A program made the position numbers and the translations under genes. Below, piece after piece: positions 34,491-42,622 of a stretch of 64,000 nucleotides of DNA; position 1 is the stretch's first letter, and the number at the start of each line of letters is the position of its first letter. Source of the DNA: Sandaracinaceae bacterium. Lineage in GTDB: Bacteria; Myxococcota_A; Polyangia; Polyangiales; Sandaracinaceae. The notes under the pieces are model-generated. The model saw only the letters and a list, made by a program, of their open reading frames with translations. It searched no databases and was not told the DNA's origin. Location of the stretch: the NCBI GenBank assembly GCA_040218145.1, contig JAVJQK010000035.1, positions 62,001 through 126,000 on the forward strand. The letters are read 5' to 3'.

Positions 34491-35696
34491 GTGAGCAAAG
34501 GTCGCATTCTACTTCTCGAGAACATCCATCCCGGAGCGATGGAGAACCTGGAGTCCGCCGGCTACGAGGTGGACCTGCTGTCCAAGGCGCTCGGCGAAGA
34601 GGACCTCGCCAGGGAGCTGAAGGACTGCGTCGCGGTGGGCATCCGCTCCAAGACCCACGTCACGCCGGCCGTGCTCGAGGCGGCCGAGGGCCTGCGCGCG
34701 GTCGGCGCCTTCTGCATCGGGACCAACCAGATCGCGCTCGACGACGCGAACCGACGTGGCGTCCCCGCCTTCAACGCGCCCTTCTCGAACACGCGCTCGG
34801 TGGCCGAGATGGTCATGGCCGACATCGTCTTCCTCGCGCGGCGGCTCGGTGACCGGAACAACCAGATGCACCGTGGCGTGTGGAAGAAGTCCGCGACGGG
34901 CAGCCACGAGGTGCGGGGCAAGACGCTCGGCATCATCGGCTACGGGCACATCGGGCGGCAGGTCGGCGTGCTCGCGGAGGCCTTCGGCCTTCAGGTGCTC
35001 TTCCACGACATCTCGAACCAGCTCCCCATGGGCAACAACCGCCCGTCGGTGGGGCTCGAGGACCTGCTCGAGGCGAGCGACTTCGTCTCGCTGCACGTCC
35101 CGGCCACCTCGCTCACCGAGAACATGATCGGCGAGGCGCAGATCCGGCGCATGAAGAAGGGCGGCTACCTGCTGAACCTCAGCCGCGGCAACGTCGTCGT
35201 CATCGAGGCGCTCGCGGCCGCGCTGAAGGACGGCCACCTCGCGGGCGCCGCGGTGGACGTGTACCCGAAGGAGCCGAAGACGAACGACGAGCCCTTCGAG
35301 AGCGAGTTGCAGGGCCTGTCGAACGTGATCCTCAGCCCCCACGTCGGCGGCTCGACCCAGGAGGCGCAGGTGTCGATCGGCCAGGAGGTCTCGACCGCCC
35401 TCATCCGCTACCTCGACTTCGGGATCACCGCGGGCGCGGTCAACGTGCCCACCGCCGACCTCGCCCCGCGGGAGGGCACGCACCGGATCCAGCACTTCCA
35501 TCGCAACGTGCCCGGCGTGCTCGGGGACGTGCACCGCATCGTCGCCAACCACGGCGCCAACGTGGTCGGTCAGGTCCTCGCGACCGATCCGCAGGTCGGC
35601 TACCTGGTGATGGACGTCGCGGGCGGCGAAGGCGCGGCCATCGTGCAGGACGTCGCCGCGCTGAAGACCACGGTGCGCGCGCGCCTGCTCTACTGA
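34491..35696 (+). CDS. serA: D-3-phosphoglycerate dehydrogenase
   Basis: 401 aa from GTG 34491, with CGGAGGG as ribosome site. It oxidises 3-phosphoglycerate with NAD, the first step of serine synthesis. The nucleotide-binding block is GIIGYGHIGRQVG. Catalytic surroundings are LNLSRGNVVV (Arg), AVDVYPKEP (Glu) and ILSPHVGGST (His). The C-terminal ACT domain (about 330-401, FHRNVPGVLGDVHRIV) indicates allosteric serine feedback, as in the E. coli-type enzyme without the large inserted domain. A long palindrome precedes it and could act in its leader. Confidence 0.95.
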   Translation: MSKGRILLLENIHPGAMENLESAGYEVDLLSKALGEEDLARELKDCVAVGIRSKTHVTPAVLEAAEGLRAVGAFCIGTNQIALDDANRRGVPAFNAPFSNTRSVAEMVMADIVFLARRLGDRNNQMHRGVWKKSATGSHEVRGKTLGIIGYGHIGRQVGVLAEAFGLQVLFHDISNQLPMGNNRPSVGLEDLLEASDFVSLHVPATSLTENMIGEAQIRRMKKGGYLLNLSRGNVVVIEALAAALKDGHLAGAAVDVYPKEPKTNDEPFESELQGLSNVILSPHVGGSTQEAQVSIGQEVSTALIRYLDFGITAGAVNVPTADLAPREGTHRIQHFHRNVPGVLGDVHRIVANHGANVVGQVLATDPQVGYLVMDVAGGEGAAIVQDVAALKTTVRARLLY

Positions 35697-35747
35697 GGCG
35701 CGGGACGGCGTACGTGTGTTAGCGTCGCGCGGCGAGGAGGTGGGGAG

Positions 35748-37088
35748 ATGCAGTGGTACCTGAACCGCTCGGGCACCGCGGAGGGCCCGCTCGAGGAGGG
35801 CGCTCTCCTCGGCATGATCAGCGCCGGGCAGGTGCCGCGCGACGCGCAGGTCTGCCCGGTCGGTGGCAACGAGTGGAAGACGCTGACGAGCCACCCCGCG
35901 TTCGCCCAGGCGTCGAACGCGGCGTCGAAGGCGACGAGCAGCCCGGGCTCGGCCCCCGGATCGGCGCCCGGCGCGCCGCAGGGCCCGTCGCCCGGCTCTT
36001 CGCCGGGACAGGGCTCTTCGCCGGGACAGGGCTCGTCCCCTGGACAGGGCCCCATCGCGGCGACGATGGCCCTCGACAGCGCGCAGATCCAGAAGATGGC
36101 CCAGTCACACGGCGGGTTTCCCCCGCCGGGAGGCTTCCCGAGCCAGCCGGGCAGCGCGCCCGGCGGCTTCGCGAGCCAGCCCGGCAGCGCGCCCGGCAGC
36201 TTCCCCGGGCACGCGGGCAGCGCGCCCGGCTACGGCGCCGCGGCCGCGAACGCGCCCGGGCCCATGATGGGCGCGGCCGGCGCCGCCGCGCAGCCCAAGA
36301 AGAGCAAGCTCCCGCTCCTGATCGGCGGCGGCTGCGGGCTGCTGCTCCTGCTCACCCTCTGCGTGGGGGGCGGCATCTTCGCCGCCACCTCGTTCGGCGG
36401 CTCCGACGCGTTCGCCGAGGAGGTCAACGCGGCGGCCGACGACGTGCTCGCGGCCGCGCAGGTGCGACCGGGTGACGTGCGCGGGGTCTGGAACGGCTCG
36501 GGCGGCGGCGGCGAGACCCTCGCCAACACCAACGCCAGCGTCGCGCAGGAGCTCGGTCAGCTCGGCGCGAGCCCCGAGATCCAGCTCAGCGCGGTGATGT
36601 TCCGCGCCGTCTCCGGGCAGCGGCAGATCCGGGCCGTCGCCGTGGTCTTCCCCGACGGGCGCGTCCGCTACACCAACCTCGAGGCGAGCGACTGGACGCT
36701 CGGCGACATCCTCACGCCGACCAACTTCCCGCGCTCCAACGAGTCGCAGGAGGCGCTCGTGGGCGGGCTCGACCACCTGCTCGACACGGCGGCCGACGAC
36801 TGCGAGGAGATCGAGCTGATCCGCGCGAGCGAGCTCGAGGGCCTCCCGGGGCGCCTGGTCGGCGACATCCTCGAGCACGCCTCGGAGAGCGATCGCCGTC
36901 AGGTCTGCAACGAGGTCAACACCCACGGGCGGGAGGCCTTCACGATGCAGTCGGTCAACGCCATCGTGGTGGTGGTCAAGGGCAGCGGCGGCAGGACGGC
37001 GGCGCTCAACGCGAGCTTCGAGATCGCGCCCGGCAACCCCAACCTCGCCTTCCTCGGCCCGGTCCGCAGCCGCGTCTACGACCTGTAG
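35748..37088 (+). CDS. GYF_2-domain membrane protein with repeat linker
   Basis: 446 aa from ATG 35748 behind AGGAGG. Residues 1-55 form a GYF_2 domain (MQWYLNRSGTAEGPLEEGAL, then GNEWKTLTSHPAFAQ), a proline-peptide-binding module. A Pro/Gly/Ser linker (60-170) contains tandem SSPGQG units and QPGSAPG units. One membrane helix follows (about 187-205, LPLLIGGGCGLLLLLTLCVG). The outer domain (about 210-446) has RQIRAVAVVFPDGRVRYTNL and four or so cysteines. The topology puts the GYF module in the cytosol. Function unknown; it may connect a Pro-rich cytosolic partner to the envelope. Confidence 0.72.
   Translation: MQWYLNRSGTAEGPLEEGALLGMISAGQVPRDAQVCPVGGNEWKTLTSHPAFAQASNAASKATSSPGSAPGSAPGAPQGPSPGSSPGQGSSPGQGSSPGQGPIAATMALDSAQIQKMAQSHGGFPPPGGFPSQPGSAPGGFASQPGSAPGSFPGHAGSAPGYGAAAANAPGPMMGAAGAAAQPKKSKLPLLIGGGCGLLLLLTLCVGGGIFAATSFGGSDAFAEEVNAAADDVLAAAQVRPGDVRGVWNGSGGGGETLANTNASVAQELGQLGASPEIQLSAVMFRAVSGQRQIRAVAVVFPDGRVRYTNLEASDWTLGDILTPTNFPRSNESQEALVGGLDHLLDTAADDCEEIELIRASELEGLPGRLVGDILEHASESDRRQVCNEVNTHGREAFTMQSVNAIVVVVKGSGGRTAALNASFEIAPGNPNLAFLGPVRSRVYDL
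35994..36047 (+). repeat. Three 18-bp tandem units in GYF-protein linker
   Basis: Units at 35994-36011, 36012-36029 and 36030-36047 (consensus GGCTCTTCGCCGGGACAG) encode SSPGQG three times. The first two are identical. Looser Gly/Pro/Ser repeats continue to about 36230. Confidence 0.8.
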
Positions 37089-37092
37089 GCGC

Positions 37093-38484
37093 TCAGCCGA
37101 AGACCTTGCCGGGGTTCAGGATCCCTTTGGGGTCGAGGACCGCCTTCATCTGGCGCATCAGCGCGATCTCCGCCTCGCTCCGGGTGTAGCCGAGCCACTT
37201 CTTCTTCAGCAGCCCGATGCCGTGCTCCGCGCTGATCGAGCCGCGGTGCGCCCGCACGAGCTCGAACAGGGCCGCGTCGGCCTCGGACACGCGCGACAGG
37301 AACACCGCCTTGTCCATCTCGTCCGGCTTCATGACGTTCACGTGCAGGTTGCCGTCGCCGATGTGGCCGAAGAGGCAGACCTCGAAGTCGGGGTAGCGCT
37401 CCTCGAAGGCCCGCTCGAGCTCGGCGCAGAAGGCGGGGAGCGCGTCGATGGGGAGCGCGATGTCGTTCTTGTGAGGCAGCCCGGTCGCGCTGAGGCTCTC
37501 GCTGATCCCCTCGCGCAGCTCCCACAGCTTTCGCGCCTGCTCGAGCCCGGCCGCGAGCGTGCCGTCCAGCACCAGCTCCTGCTCGATGACGCCCTCCAGC
37601 CAGGCGTCGAGCGCCGCGCGGTCGTGCGACTCGACCTCGAGCAAGACGTAGTGACTCGCGTCGGTCTCGAGCGGCGAGCTCAGCCCGCGATGGCGATGGA
37701 GACGCGCGAGGCAGCGATCGGTGAGCATCTCGAAGGCGCTCACCTCGAACGGGCCCTTGCGCGCCGCCTCGAAGACCCGGAGCACCGCGGCGAGGTCCTC
37801 GACCGCGAAGAAGAAGACGTCGAGGTGCCCCGGCTCGCGGGCGAGCTTGAGCGTGGCCTCGGTGACGATGCCGAGCGTGCCCTCGGTGCCGATGAAGAGC
37901 TGGCGCAGATCGACGCCGGTGTTGTTCTTCTCGAGCGCGCCGCCCAGCTCCAGCACCTCCCCCGTCCCGGTCACGACCGTGAGCCCGAGCACCCACTGCC
38001 GGGTCAGCCCGTAGCGGATCACCTTCACCCCGCCCGCGTTGGTCGCGATGTTGCCGCCGACCTGCGAGCTGCCCTTGCTGGCGAAGTCGACCGGCCAGGT
38101 AAGCCCGTGCTCGGACGCCTTCTGGTGCACCGCCTCGGTGATCGCGCCCGCCTCCACGTGGAGGGTCAGCGCGACGGGGCTCACCTCGCCGATCGCGCGC
38201 ATGCGCTCGAGCGACAGCACCAGCTCCCCGTCCTTGGCCACCGCGCCGGCCGCGAGCCCGGTCCGGCCTCCGGACGGGACGACGGCGACCTCGTGGTCGC
38301 AGCAGAGCTTCACCACGGCGGCCACCTGCTCGGTGCTCCGCGGAAAGGCGATGGCCGAAGGCGCCGGCTCGTGCACGCGCGTCCAGTCGCGCCCGTACTC
38401 GACGAGATCGTCGGGCGCGGTGCTCAGGCCGTCCGCCCCGAGGATCTCGAGGAGCGCGTCCGTGACCGTGGCAGAGAGAGACAT
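37093..38484 (-). CDS. FAD-linked oxidase (GlcD/D-lactate dehydrogenase-like)
   Basis: 463 aa from ATG 38484, chosen because a TATGCA box ends seven bases upstream; ATG 38496 is possible. PCMH-type FAD domain blocks are VVPSGGRTGLAAGAV and VGGNIATNAGGVKVIRYGLT. The C-terminal oxidase domain has EVCLFGHIGDGNLHVNV and SISAEHGIGLLKKKWLGYT. These are hallmarks of the GlcD/Dld2 group oxidising D-2-hydroxyacids (glycolate, D-lactate, D-2-hydroxyglutarate). No GlcE/GlcF partner is present, which favours a single-subunit D-2-hydroxyacid dehydrogenase. A nearby serA, which can make D-2-hydroxyglutarate as a side product, is suggestive only. Confidence 0.92.
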   Translation of the reverse strand: MSLSATVTDALLEILGADGLSTAPDDLVEYGRDWTRVHEPAPSAIAFPRSTEQVAAVVKLCCDHEVAVVPSGGRTGLAAGAVAKDGELVLSLERMRAIGEVSPVALTLHVEAGAITEAVHQKASEHGLTWPVDFASKGSSQVGGNIATNAGGVKVIRYGLTRQWVLGLTVVTGTGEVLELGGALEKNNTGVDLRQLFIGTEGTLGIVTEATLKLAREPGHLDVFFFAVEDLAAVLRVFEAARKGPFEVSAFEMLTDRCLARLHRHRGLSSPLETDASHYVLLEVESHDRAALDAWLEGVIEQELVLDGTLAAGLEQARKLWELREGISESLSATGLPHKNDIALPIDALPAFCAELERAFEERYPDFEVCLFGHIGDGNLHVNVMKPDEMDKAVFLSRVSEADAALFELVRAHRGSISAEHGIGLLKKKWLGYTRSEAEIALMRQMKAVLDPKGILNPGKVFG

Positions 38485-38491
38485 CGACGGA

Positions 38492-38497
38492 TGCATA
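38492..38497 (-). promoter_or_regulatory. -10-like element of FAD oxidase gene
   Basis: TATGCA on the reverse strand ends seven bases before ATG 38484; no ribosome site is seen. Confidence 0.35.
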
Positions 38498-38592
38498 GTC
38501 CCGATGACGCCTCCATGCAGCCGGGAGAATGGTCTCCCGGCGCCATCCCCGGTTGCGGCCATCGGGGGGGCTGAGGCACTCTGGGCTCGACG

Positions 38593-39837
38593 ATGCGCCG
38601 CACCAAACGGCTCGGCCGCTATCACCTCACGGAGCGGATCGCCTTCGGCGGGATGGCAGAGCTATTCCGCGCGTTCACGTTCGACGCGGACGGCTTCAAG
38701 CGCGACGTGGCCATCAAGCGGCTCCTCCCGCACTACCTCGAGGACCAGCAGTTCCTCACGATGCTGGTCGACGAGTTCAAGCTCGTCAGCCACCTGAAGC
38801 ACCCGAACATCGCCGAGGTCTTCGAGCTGGTCGAGGTCGACGAGAACCTCCTCATCGCGATGGAGTACGTCGACGGCAAGGACCTGCGCTCCACCGTCGA
38901 GAAGGCGCGCGGTCGGCGCATGACGCTCGCGCTCGACGACATCGCGTACGTGCTCGCGCGGGCGCTCGACGGGCTGCACCACGCCCACGTCGCGCGGGAC
39001 GAGAACGATGAGCCGCTGAAGATCGTGCACCGCGACTTCAGCCCCTCGAACCTGCTCGTCGGCTACGACGGGACCGTCAAGCTCTGCGACTTCGGGATCG
39101 CGAAGGCGACGCACAACCGGATCCAGACCAAGACCGGCATCATCAAGGGCAAGGTCAAGTACATGAGCCCGGAGCAGGCCTTCGGCCGGAAGCTCGACTG
39201 GCGCTCGGACCTCTTCAGCGCGGGCAGCGTGCTGTACGAGCTGGCCACGGGCGCGGCGCCGTTCCACGCGGCCAACGAGATCGATCTGATCTTCGCGGTG
39301 CGCGACGCGAACCCCACGCCCGCGCGCGACATCAACCCGGACATCCCCGAGCAGCTCTCACGCATCATCGAGAAGGCGATGAGCCGCTCGCGCTCGGCGC
39401 GCTATCAGACCGCGCTCGAGTTCCGGGACGCGCTCCTGCGGTTCCTGCGCAACTACAACCCGAAGTACCGCCGCACCAAGCTCTCGCGCTTCATGAAGCG
39501 GGTCTGGAGCGAGGAGATCGAGCGAGACCTCCGCGCGATGGAAGACTTCGTGCTCGACCAGAAGGCGTTCGACGAAGGCGCGGCCCTCGGCAAGAACCTC
39601 ATCGCCGACGCGCTCGGGCCGGGCGCGAGCTACAGCCAGTTCTCTCCCCAGCCCACGTCGAGCGCCGAGGACGCCCCGGACGAGGTGCATCAGGTGAAGA
39701 CCGAGATCATCGACACCGCGCGGGCCAAGGCGGGCGGCGAGGACCTCAAGGCCGAGGCGACGGTGAAGGCGCCCTCCCCGTACGACCCCATTCACGACGA
39801 GAAGACGGTCGTGACCGGGCAGCACGGCAAGAAGTGA
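38593..39837 (+). CDS. Cytosolic Ser/Thr protein kinase
   Basis: 414 aa Hanks-type kinase. Domain residues: glycine loop IAFGGMAELF (16-25), ATP lysine K42 in DVAIKRLLP, HRD catalytic loop with D148 and N153 (VHRDFSPSNLLV), metal D166 in CDFGIA, and activation end MSPEQA. The kinase ends near 300. The rest is a basic then acidic disordered tail with Thr/Ser that may be autophosphorylated. There is no membrane helix or sensor domain. Its stop shares one base with the next ATG (TGATG), so it is translated together with a 5'-3' exonuclease. Confidence 0.94.
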   Translation: MRRTKRLGRYHLTERIAFGGMAELFRAFTFDADGFKRDVAIKRLLPHYLEDQQFLTMLVDEFKLVSHLKHPNIAEVFELVEVDENLLIAMEYVDGKDLRSTVEKARGRRMTLALDDIAYVLARALDGLHHAHVARDENDEPLKIVHRDFSPSNLLVGYDGTVKLCDFGIAKATHNRIQTKTGIIKGKVKYMSPEQAFGRKLDWRSDLFSAGSVLYELATGAAPFHAANEIDLIFAVRDANPTPARDINPDIPEQLSRIIEKAMSRSRSARYQTALEFRDALLRFLRNYNPKYRRTKLSRFMKRVWSEEIERDLRAMEDFVLDQKAFDEGAALGKNLIADALGPGASYSQFSPQPTSSAEDAPDEVHQVKTEIIDTARAKAGGEDLKAEATVKAPSPYDPIHDEKTVVTGQHGKK

Positions 39838-40706
39838 TGAAGCTCCACCTCCTGGACGGCACGTACGAGCTGTTCCGCATGTTCTACGGGGCGCCGCCGT
39901 CCCAGAACGACGCCGGGCTCGAGGTCGGCGCGACCCGGGCCATCCTCCGGAGCTTCGCGATGCTCCTCGAGCGCGAAGACGTGACGCACGTGGGTGTCGC
40001 GTTCGATCACGTCATCGAGAGCTTCCGGAACGATCTCTTCGACGGGTACAAGACCGGCGCGGGCATCGACGAGGCGCTCTGGGCGCAGTTCCCGCTCGCC
40101 GAGCAGGCGGCGGCCGCCCTGGGCTTGGTGGTCTGGCCGATGGTCGAGTTCGAGGCGGACGACGCCCTCGCCGCGGCGACCGCCCGCTTCGCCGACGAGG
40201 TCGACCAGGTGGTCATCGCCTCGCCCGACAAGGACCTCTGCCAGTGCGTGCGCGACGAGCGGGTGGTGCTCTGGGATCGCCGACGAGACATCGTGCTCGA
40301 CGAGCCCGCGGTGATCGAGAAGCACGGCGTCCCGCCCGCGGCCATCCCCGATCTCCTCGCGCTCATCGGTGACAGCGCCGACGGCATCCCGGGGATCCCG
40401 CGCTGGGGCGCCAAGAGCACCGCGCAGGTCCTGACCCGGTACGGCGCCATCGAGCAGATCCCCGACGACGAAGGCGCCTGGGACATCAAGGTGCGCGGAG
40501 CCAAGACCCTGGCTCAGAACCTCGCCGCCCAGCGCGAGGACGCCATGCTCTACAAGCGGCTCGCCACCCTGCGCACCGACGTGCCCATGCCGCAGACCGC
40601 CCTCGCCGATCTCGAGTGGCGCGGCGCCGATCGCGAAGCGCTCGAGGCCCTCTGCGCCACCCTCGGCGAGACCAGCCTGCTCGAGCGCGTCCGCTTCGCC
40701 GACTGA
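39837..40706 (+). CDS. 5'-3' exonuclease (Pol I N-domain/flap endonuclease family)
   Basis: 289 aa, stand-alone 5'-3' exonuclease. It starts MKLHLLDGTYELFRMFYGAP, with the first metal Asp in LLDG. Further acidic motifs are VAFDHVIESFRNDLF, FEADDALAAA and IASPDKDLCQCV. The helix-hairpin-helix DNA-binding region is IGDSADGIPGIPRWGAKSTA. It could process flaps or RNA primers as Xni or the Pol I domain does. ATG 39837 overlaps the kinase stop. Pairing a kinase with a flap nuclease suggests that phosphorylation may control repair (inference). Confidence 0.92.
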   Translation: MKLHLLDGTYELFRMFYGAPPSQNDAGLEVGATRAILRSFAMLLEREDVTHVGVAFDHVIESFRNDLFDGYKTGAGIDEALWAQFPLAEQAAAALGLVVWPMVEFEADDALAAATARFADEVDQVVIASPDKDLCQCVRDERVVLWDRRRDIVLDEPAVIEKHGVPPAAIPDLLALIGDSADGIPGIPRWGAKSTAQVLTRYGAIEQIPDDEGAWDIKVRGAKTLAQNLAAQREDAMLYKRLATLRTDVPMPQTALADLEWRGADREALEALCATLGETSLLERVRFAD

Positions 40707-40716
40707 AGCGGGGCGG

Positions 40717-41316
40717 TCAGTTACGGTGCACGATCACCCGGCGGCGGGTGCCGTCGTCTTCGACCACGTCGCGGCGGGTCCGGAGCAGGTCGCGGACGCG
40801 GCGCGCCACGGGCTCGCTGGCCGGGGACAGGTGCCAGCGCGGGCGGACGGTGCCGTCGGCCGACTCCTGGAACTTGATGAAGGCGATGAACTGCGTATCG
40901 AGGATGCGCCGCTCGTTGTCGCTGATGGTCCCGAAGCCCGCCTCGCTCGCGCTGACGGAGAGCACGACCTCGTCCTCGAGCTCGCCGAGGTACTCGCGAT
41001 CGACCTGCGTCACGAGCCGATAGGTCTCGTTGCGCTCCAGGTCGACGTCGGTCCGGAAGGTCTTCACCGTCACGAGCGCGACGACGTCGGCCAGGCTGAC
41101 GCGGCGATCGATCTCGTCTTCCCACGTCCGCAGCCACGCCCCGCCGAGCGCCTCCGGGTCGCGGACCATGTCGAGGCCGTTCTCGAACGCCGGCTCGTGC
41201 TCGGCGGTGAACGGGGTCACGTCGCGGACGATGGGCCCTCCACCGCCGCACCCGGCGAACGCGGCGAGGCAGAGGCAGAGCGCGAGTCGGGACAGCGTGG
41301 ATCGAAAGGGCGTCAT
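40717..41316 (-). CDS. Predicted lipoprotein, unknown function
   Basis: 199 aa from ATG 41316; lipobox FAGC (Cys22) followed by a Gly run. The mature domain has SLADVVALVTVKTFRTDVDL and YRLVTQVDREYLGELEDEVV, then a basic C-terminus. It is predicted alpha/beta with no known family. It starts 13 bases after an RluA-type gene. TAAGGT lies ten bases before the ATG. Confidence 0.65.
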   Translation of the reverse strand: MTPFRSTLSRLALCLCLAAFAGCGGGGPIVRDVTPFTAEHEPAFENGLDMVRDPEALGGAWLRTWEDEIDRRVSLADVVALVTVKTFRTDVDLERNETYRLVTQVDREYLGELEDEVVLSVSASEAGFGTISDNERRILDTQFIAFIKFQESADGTVRPRWHLSPASEPVARRVRDLLRTRRDVVEDDGTRRRVIVHRN

Positions 41317-41329
41317 CGGCGCCCGGACC

Positions 41330-42346
41330 TTAACAACCAGCGGGGCCATCCGCCACGCGGGAAGCGGCCCCGGTGAGGGACGCCCACAGCGAGGCCAGGT
41401 CGGGGGCGAGCGGCGCCTCGAGCTCGAGCGGCTGCCCCGTGCGCGGGTGGGCGATGCAGAGGCGGTGCGCGTGCAGCGCCTGGCGAGGGTGGCCGAGGCG
41501 CGCCTCGAGCTCCTCGTTCATGCCGCCCGCGTCGACGTAGTCGAGGAAGGGCTGCGGCCCCTCGGGTCCGTAGAGCTTGTCGCCGACGATCGGGTGGCCG
41601 AGCGCGGACACGTGAACCCGCAGCTGATGCTGTCGCCCCGTCTCGGGATGGAGCGCGACCAGGGTGTGACCGGCTGCGCGCGCCTGCACCTCGAAGCGGG
41701 TCCGGGCCGGCGAGCCGTCCTCGCGCACCTCCATCAACAGATGCAGCCCCTCGTCCGGCCGCCCCATCGGCAGATCGATGCGGCCGCGGTCCTCGGACAA
41801 CTCTCCTTCGAGGATCGCGAGATAAGTCTTCGAGACCTCACGGTTTTCGAACTGCGCCTTCAGCGCGCGCTCATCGTCGAGGGTCCGCGCGCAGACCAGC
41901 ACGCCGCTCGTCTCACGGTCCAGCCGATGGGCCAGGTGCGGCGTGTCGTCGGGCCAGCGCTGCCGCATGAGGTACGTCAGCGTGTTCTTGTGGTAGGTGG
42001 CGGACGGGTGCACGGGCAGCCCGGCCGGCTTGTCCACGACCACCATCGCCTCGTCCTCGTAGATCACCCCGAACTCCTGGGGCGTCTCCGGCTCCTCGAA
42101 GCTCGGACGGACGAGGATCACCACCTCGCCCTCCCGCACGCGCTCGCTCGGACGTCGCCGCCGCCCGTCCGCGCGATAGGCGCAGCGGCGCACGATCGCG
42201 TTCGCGCGAGTCCGGCTCAGGCGCGGGATCCGGGACTGGATGAACCGGTCCAGGCGCACCCCGTCGAGCTCCCGCGGGACGGGAAACGTCAGGACGATCG
42301 AGTCCGGCGAGCAGCCGGGAGGGGGCTTGCGCGGTCGGCGCTGCAC
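41330..42346 (-). CDS. RluA-family 23S/tRNA pseudouridine synthase
   Basis: 338 aa from GTG 42346. An N-terminal S4-like RNA-binding segment (about 28-80: RLDRFIQSRIPRLSRTRANA) precedes the catalytic domain. The active aspartate is D143 in HRLDRETSG. Other motifs are VVDKPAGLPVHP, KTYLAILEG and ETGRQHQLRVH. It isomerises uridine in rRNA or tRNA; RluC/RluD-type targets are likely but not provable. TAGGCT sits exactly six bases before the GTG with no ribosome site. Confidence 0.93.
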   Translation of the reverse strand: MQRRPRKPPPGCSPDSIVLTFPVPRELDGVRLDRFIQSRIPRLSRTRANAIVRRCAYRADGRRRRPSERVREGEVVILVRPSFEEPETPQEFGVIYEDEAMVVVDKPAGLPVHPSATYHKNTLTYLMRQRWPDDTPHLAHRLDRETSGVLVCARTLDDERALKAQFENREVSKTYLAILEGELSEDRGRIDLPMGRPDEGLHLLMEVREDGSPARTRFEVQARAAGHTLVALHPETGRQHQLRVHVSALGHPIVGDKLYGPEGPQPFLDYVDAGGMNEELEARLGHPRQALHAHRLCIAHPRTGQPLELEAPLAPDLASLWASLTGAASRVADGPAGC

Positions 42347-42352
42347 CCGAGG

Positions 42353-42358
42353 AGCCTA
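42353..42358 (-). promoter_or_regulatory. -10-like element of pseudouridine synthase gene
   Basis: TAGGCT on the reverse strand, then six bases, then GTG 42346. The same hexamer and spacing precede the crotonase gene at 12042. Confidence 0.42.
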
Positions 42359-42378
42359 GCTCAGCTCAGGCTGACGAC

Positions 42379-42570
42379 TCACGCAGCCTTGATGACCTTG
42401 CCCGTGCGGATGCACCGGGTGCAGGCCTGGATACGCTGAGTACGGCCCTCGACCACTGCGCGCACCGACTGCAGGTTCGGCTTCTGCCACTTGCGCGACT
42501 TACGGTTCGAGTGGCTGACGTTGTGGGCGGCTTGCGCGCCCTTGCCGCAAATGCTGCAACGGTATGCCAT
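42379..42570 (-). CDS. rpmB: 50S ribosomal protein L28
   Basis: 63 aa from ATG 42570 behind GGAGGA at seven-base spacing; an upstream in-frame ATG (42576) is less well placed. The sequence MAYRCSICGKGAQAAHNVSH and SNRKSRKWQKPNLQ is L28. Cysteine pairs C5/C8 and C50/C53 make this the zinc-binding (C+) form. Many bacteria keep a cysteine-free paralogue for zinc shortage. It is a structural protein of the large ribosomal subunit. Confidence 0.96.
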   Translation of the reverse strand: MAYRCSICGKGAQAAHNVSHSNRKSRKWQKPNLQSVRAVVEGRTQRIQACTRCIRTGKVIKAA

Positions 42571-42622
42571 GATCATTCCTCCGAAGGGGTGCGCTTGTTA
42601 GCACCCGTCCTCTGCGGCCGCA

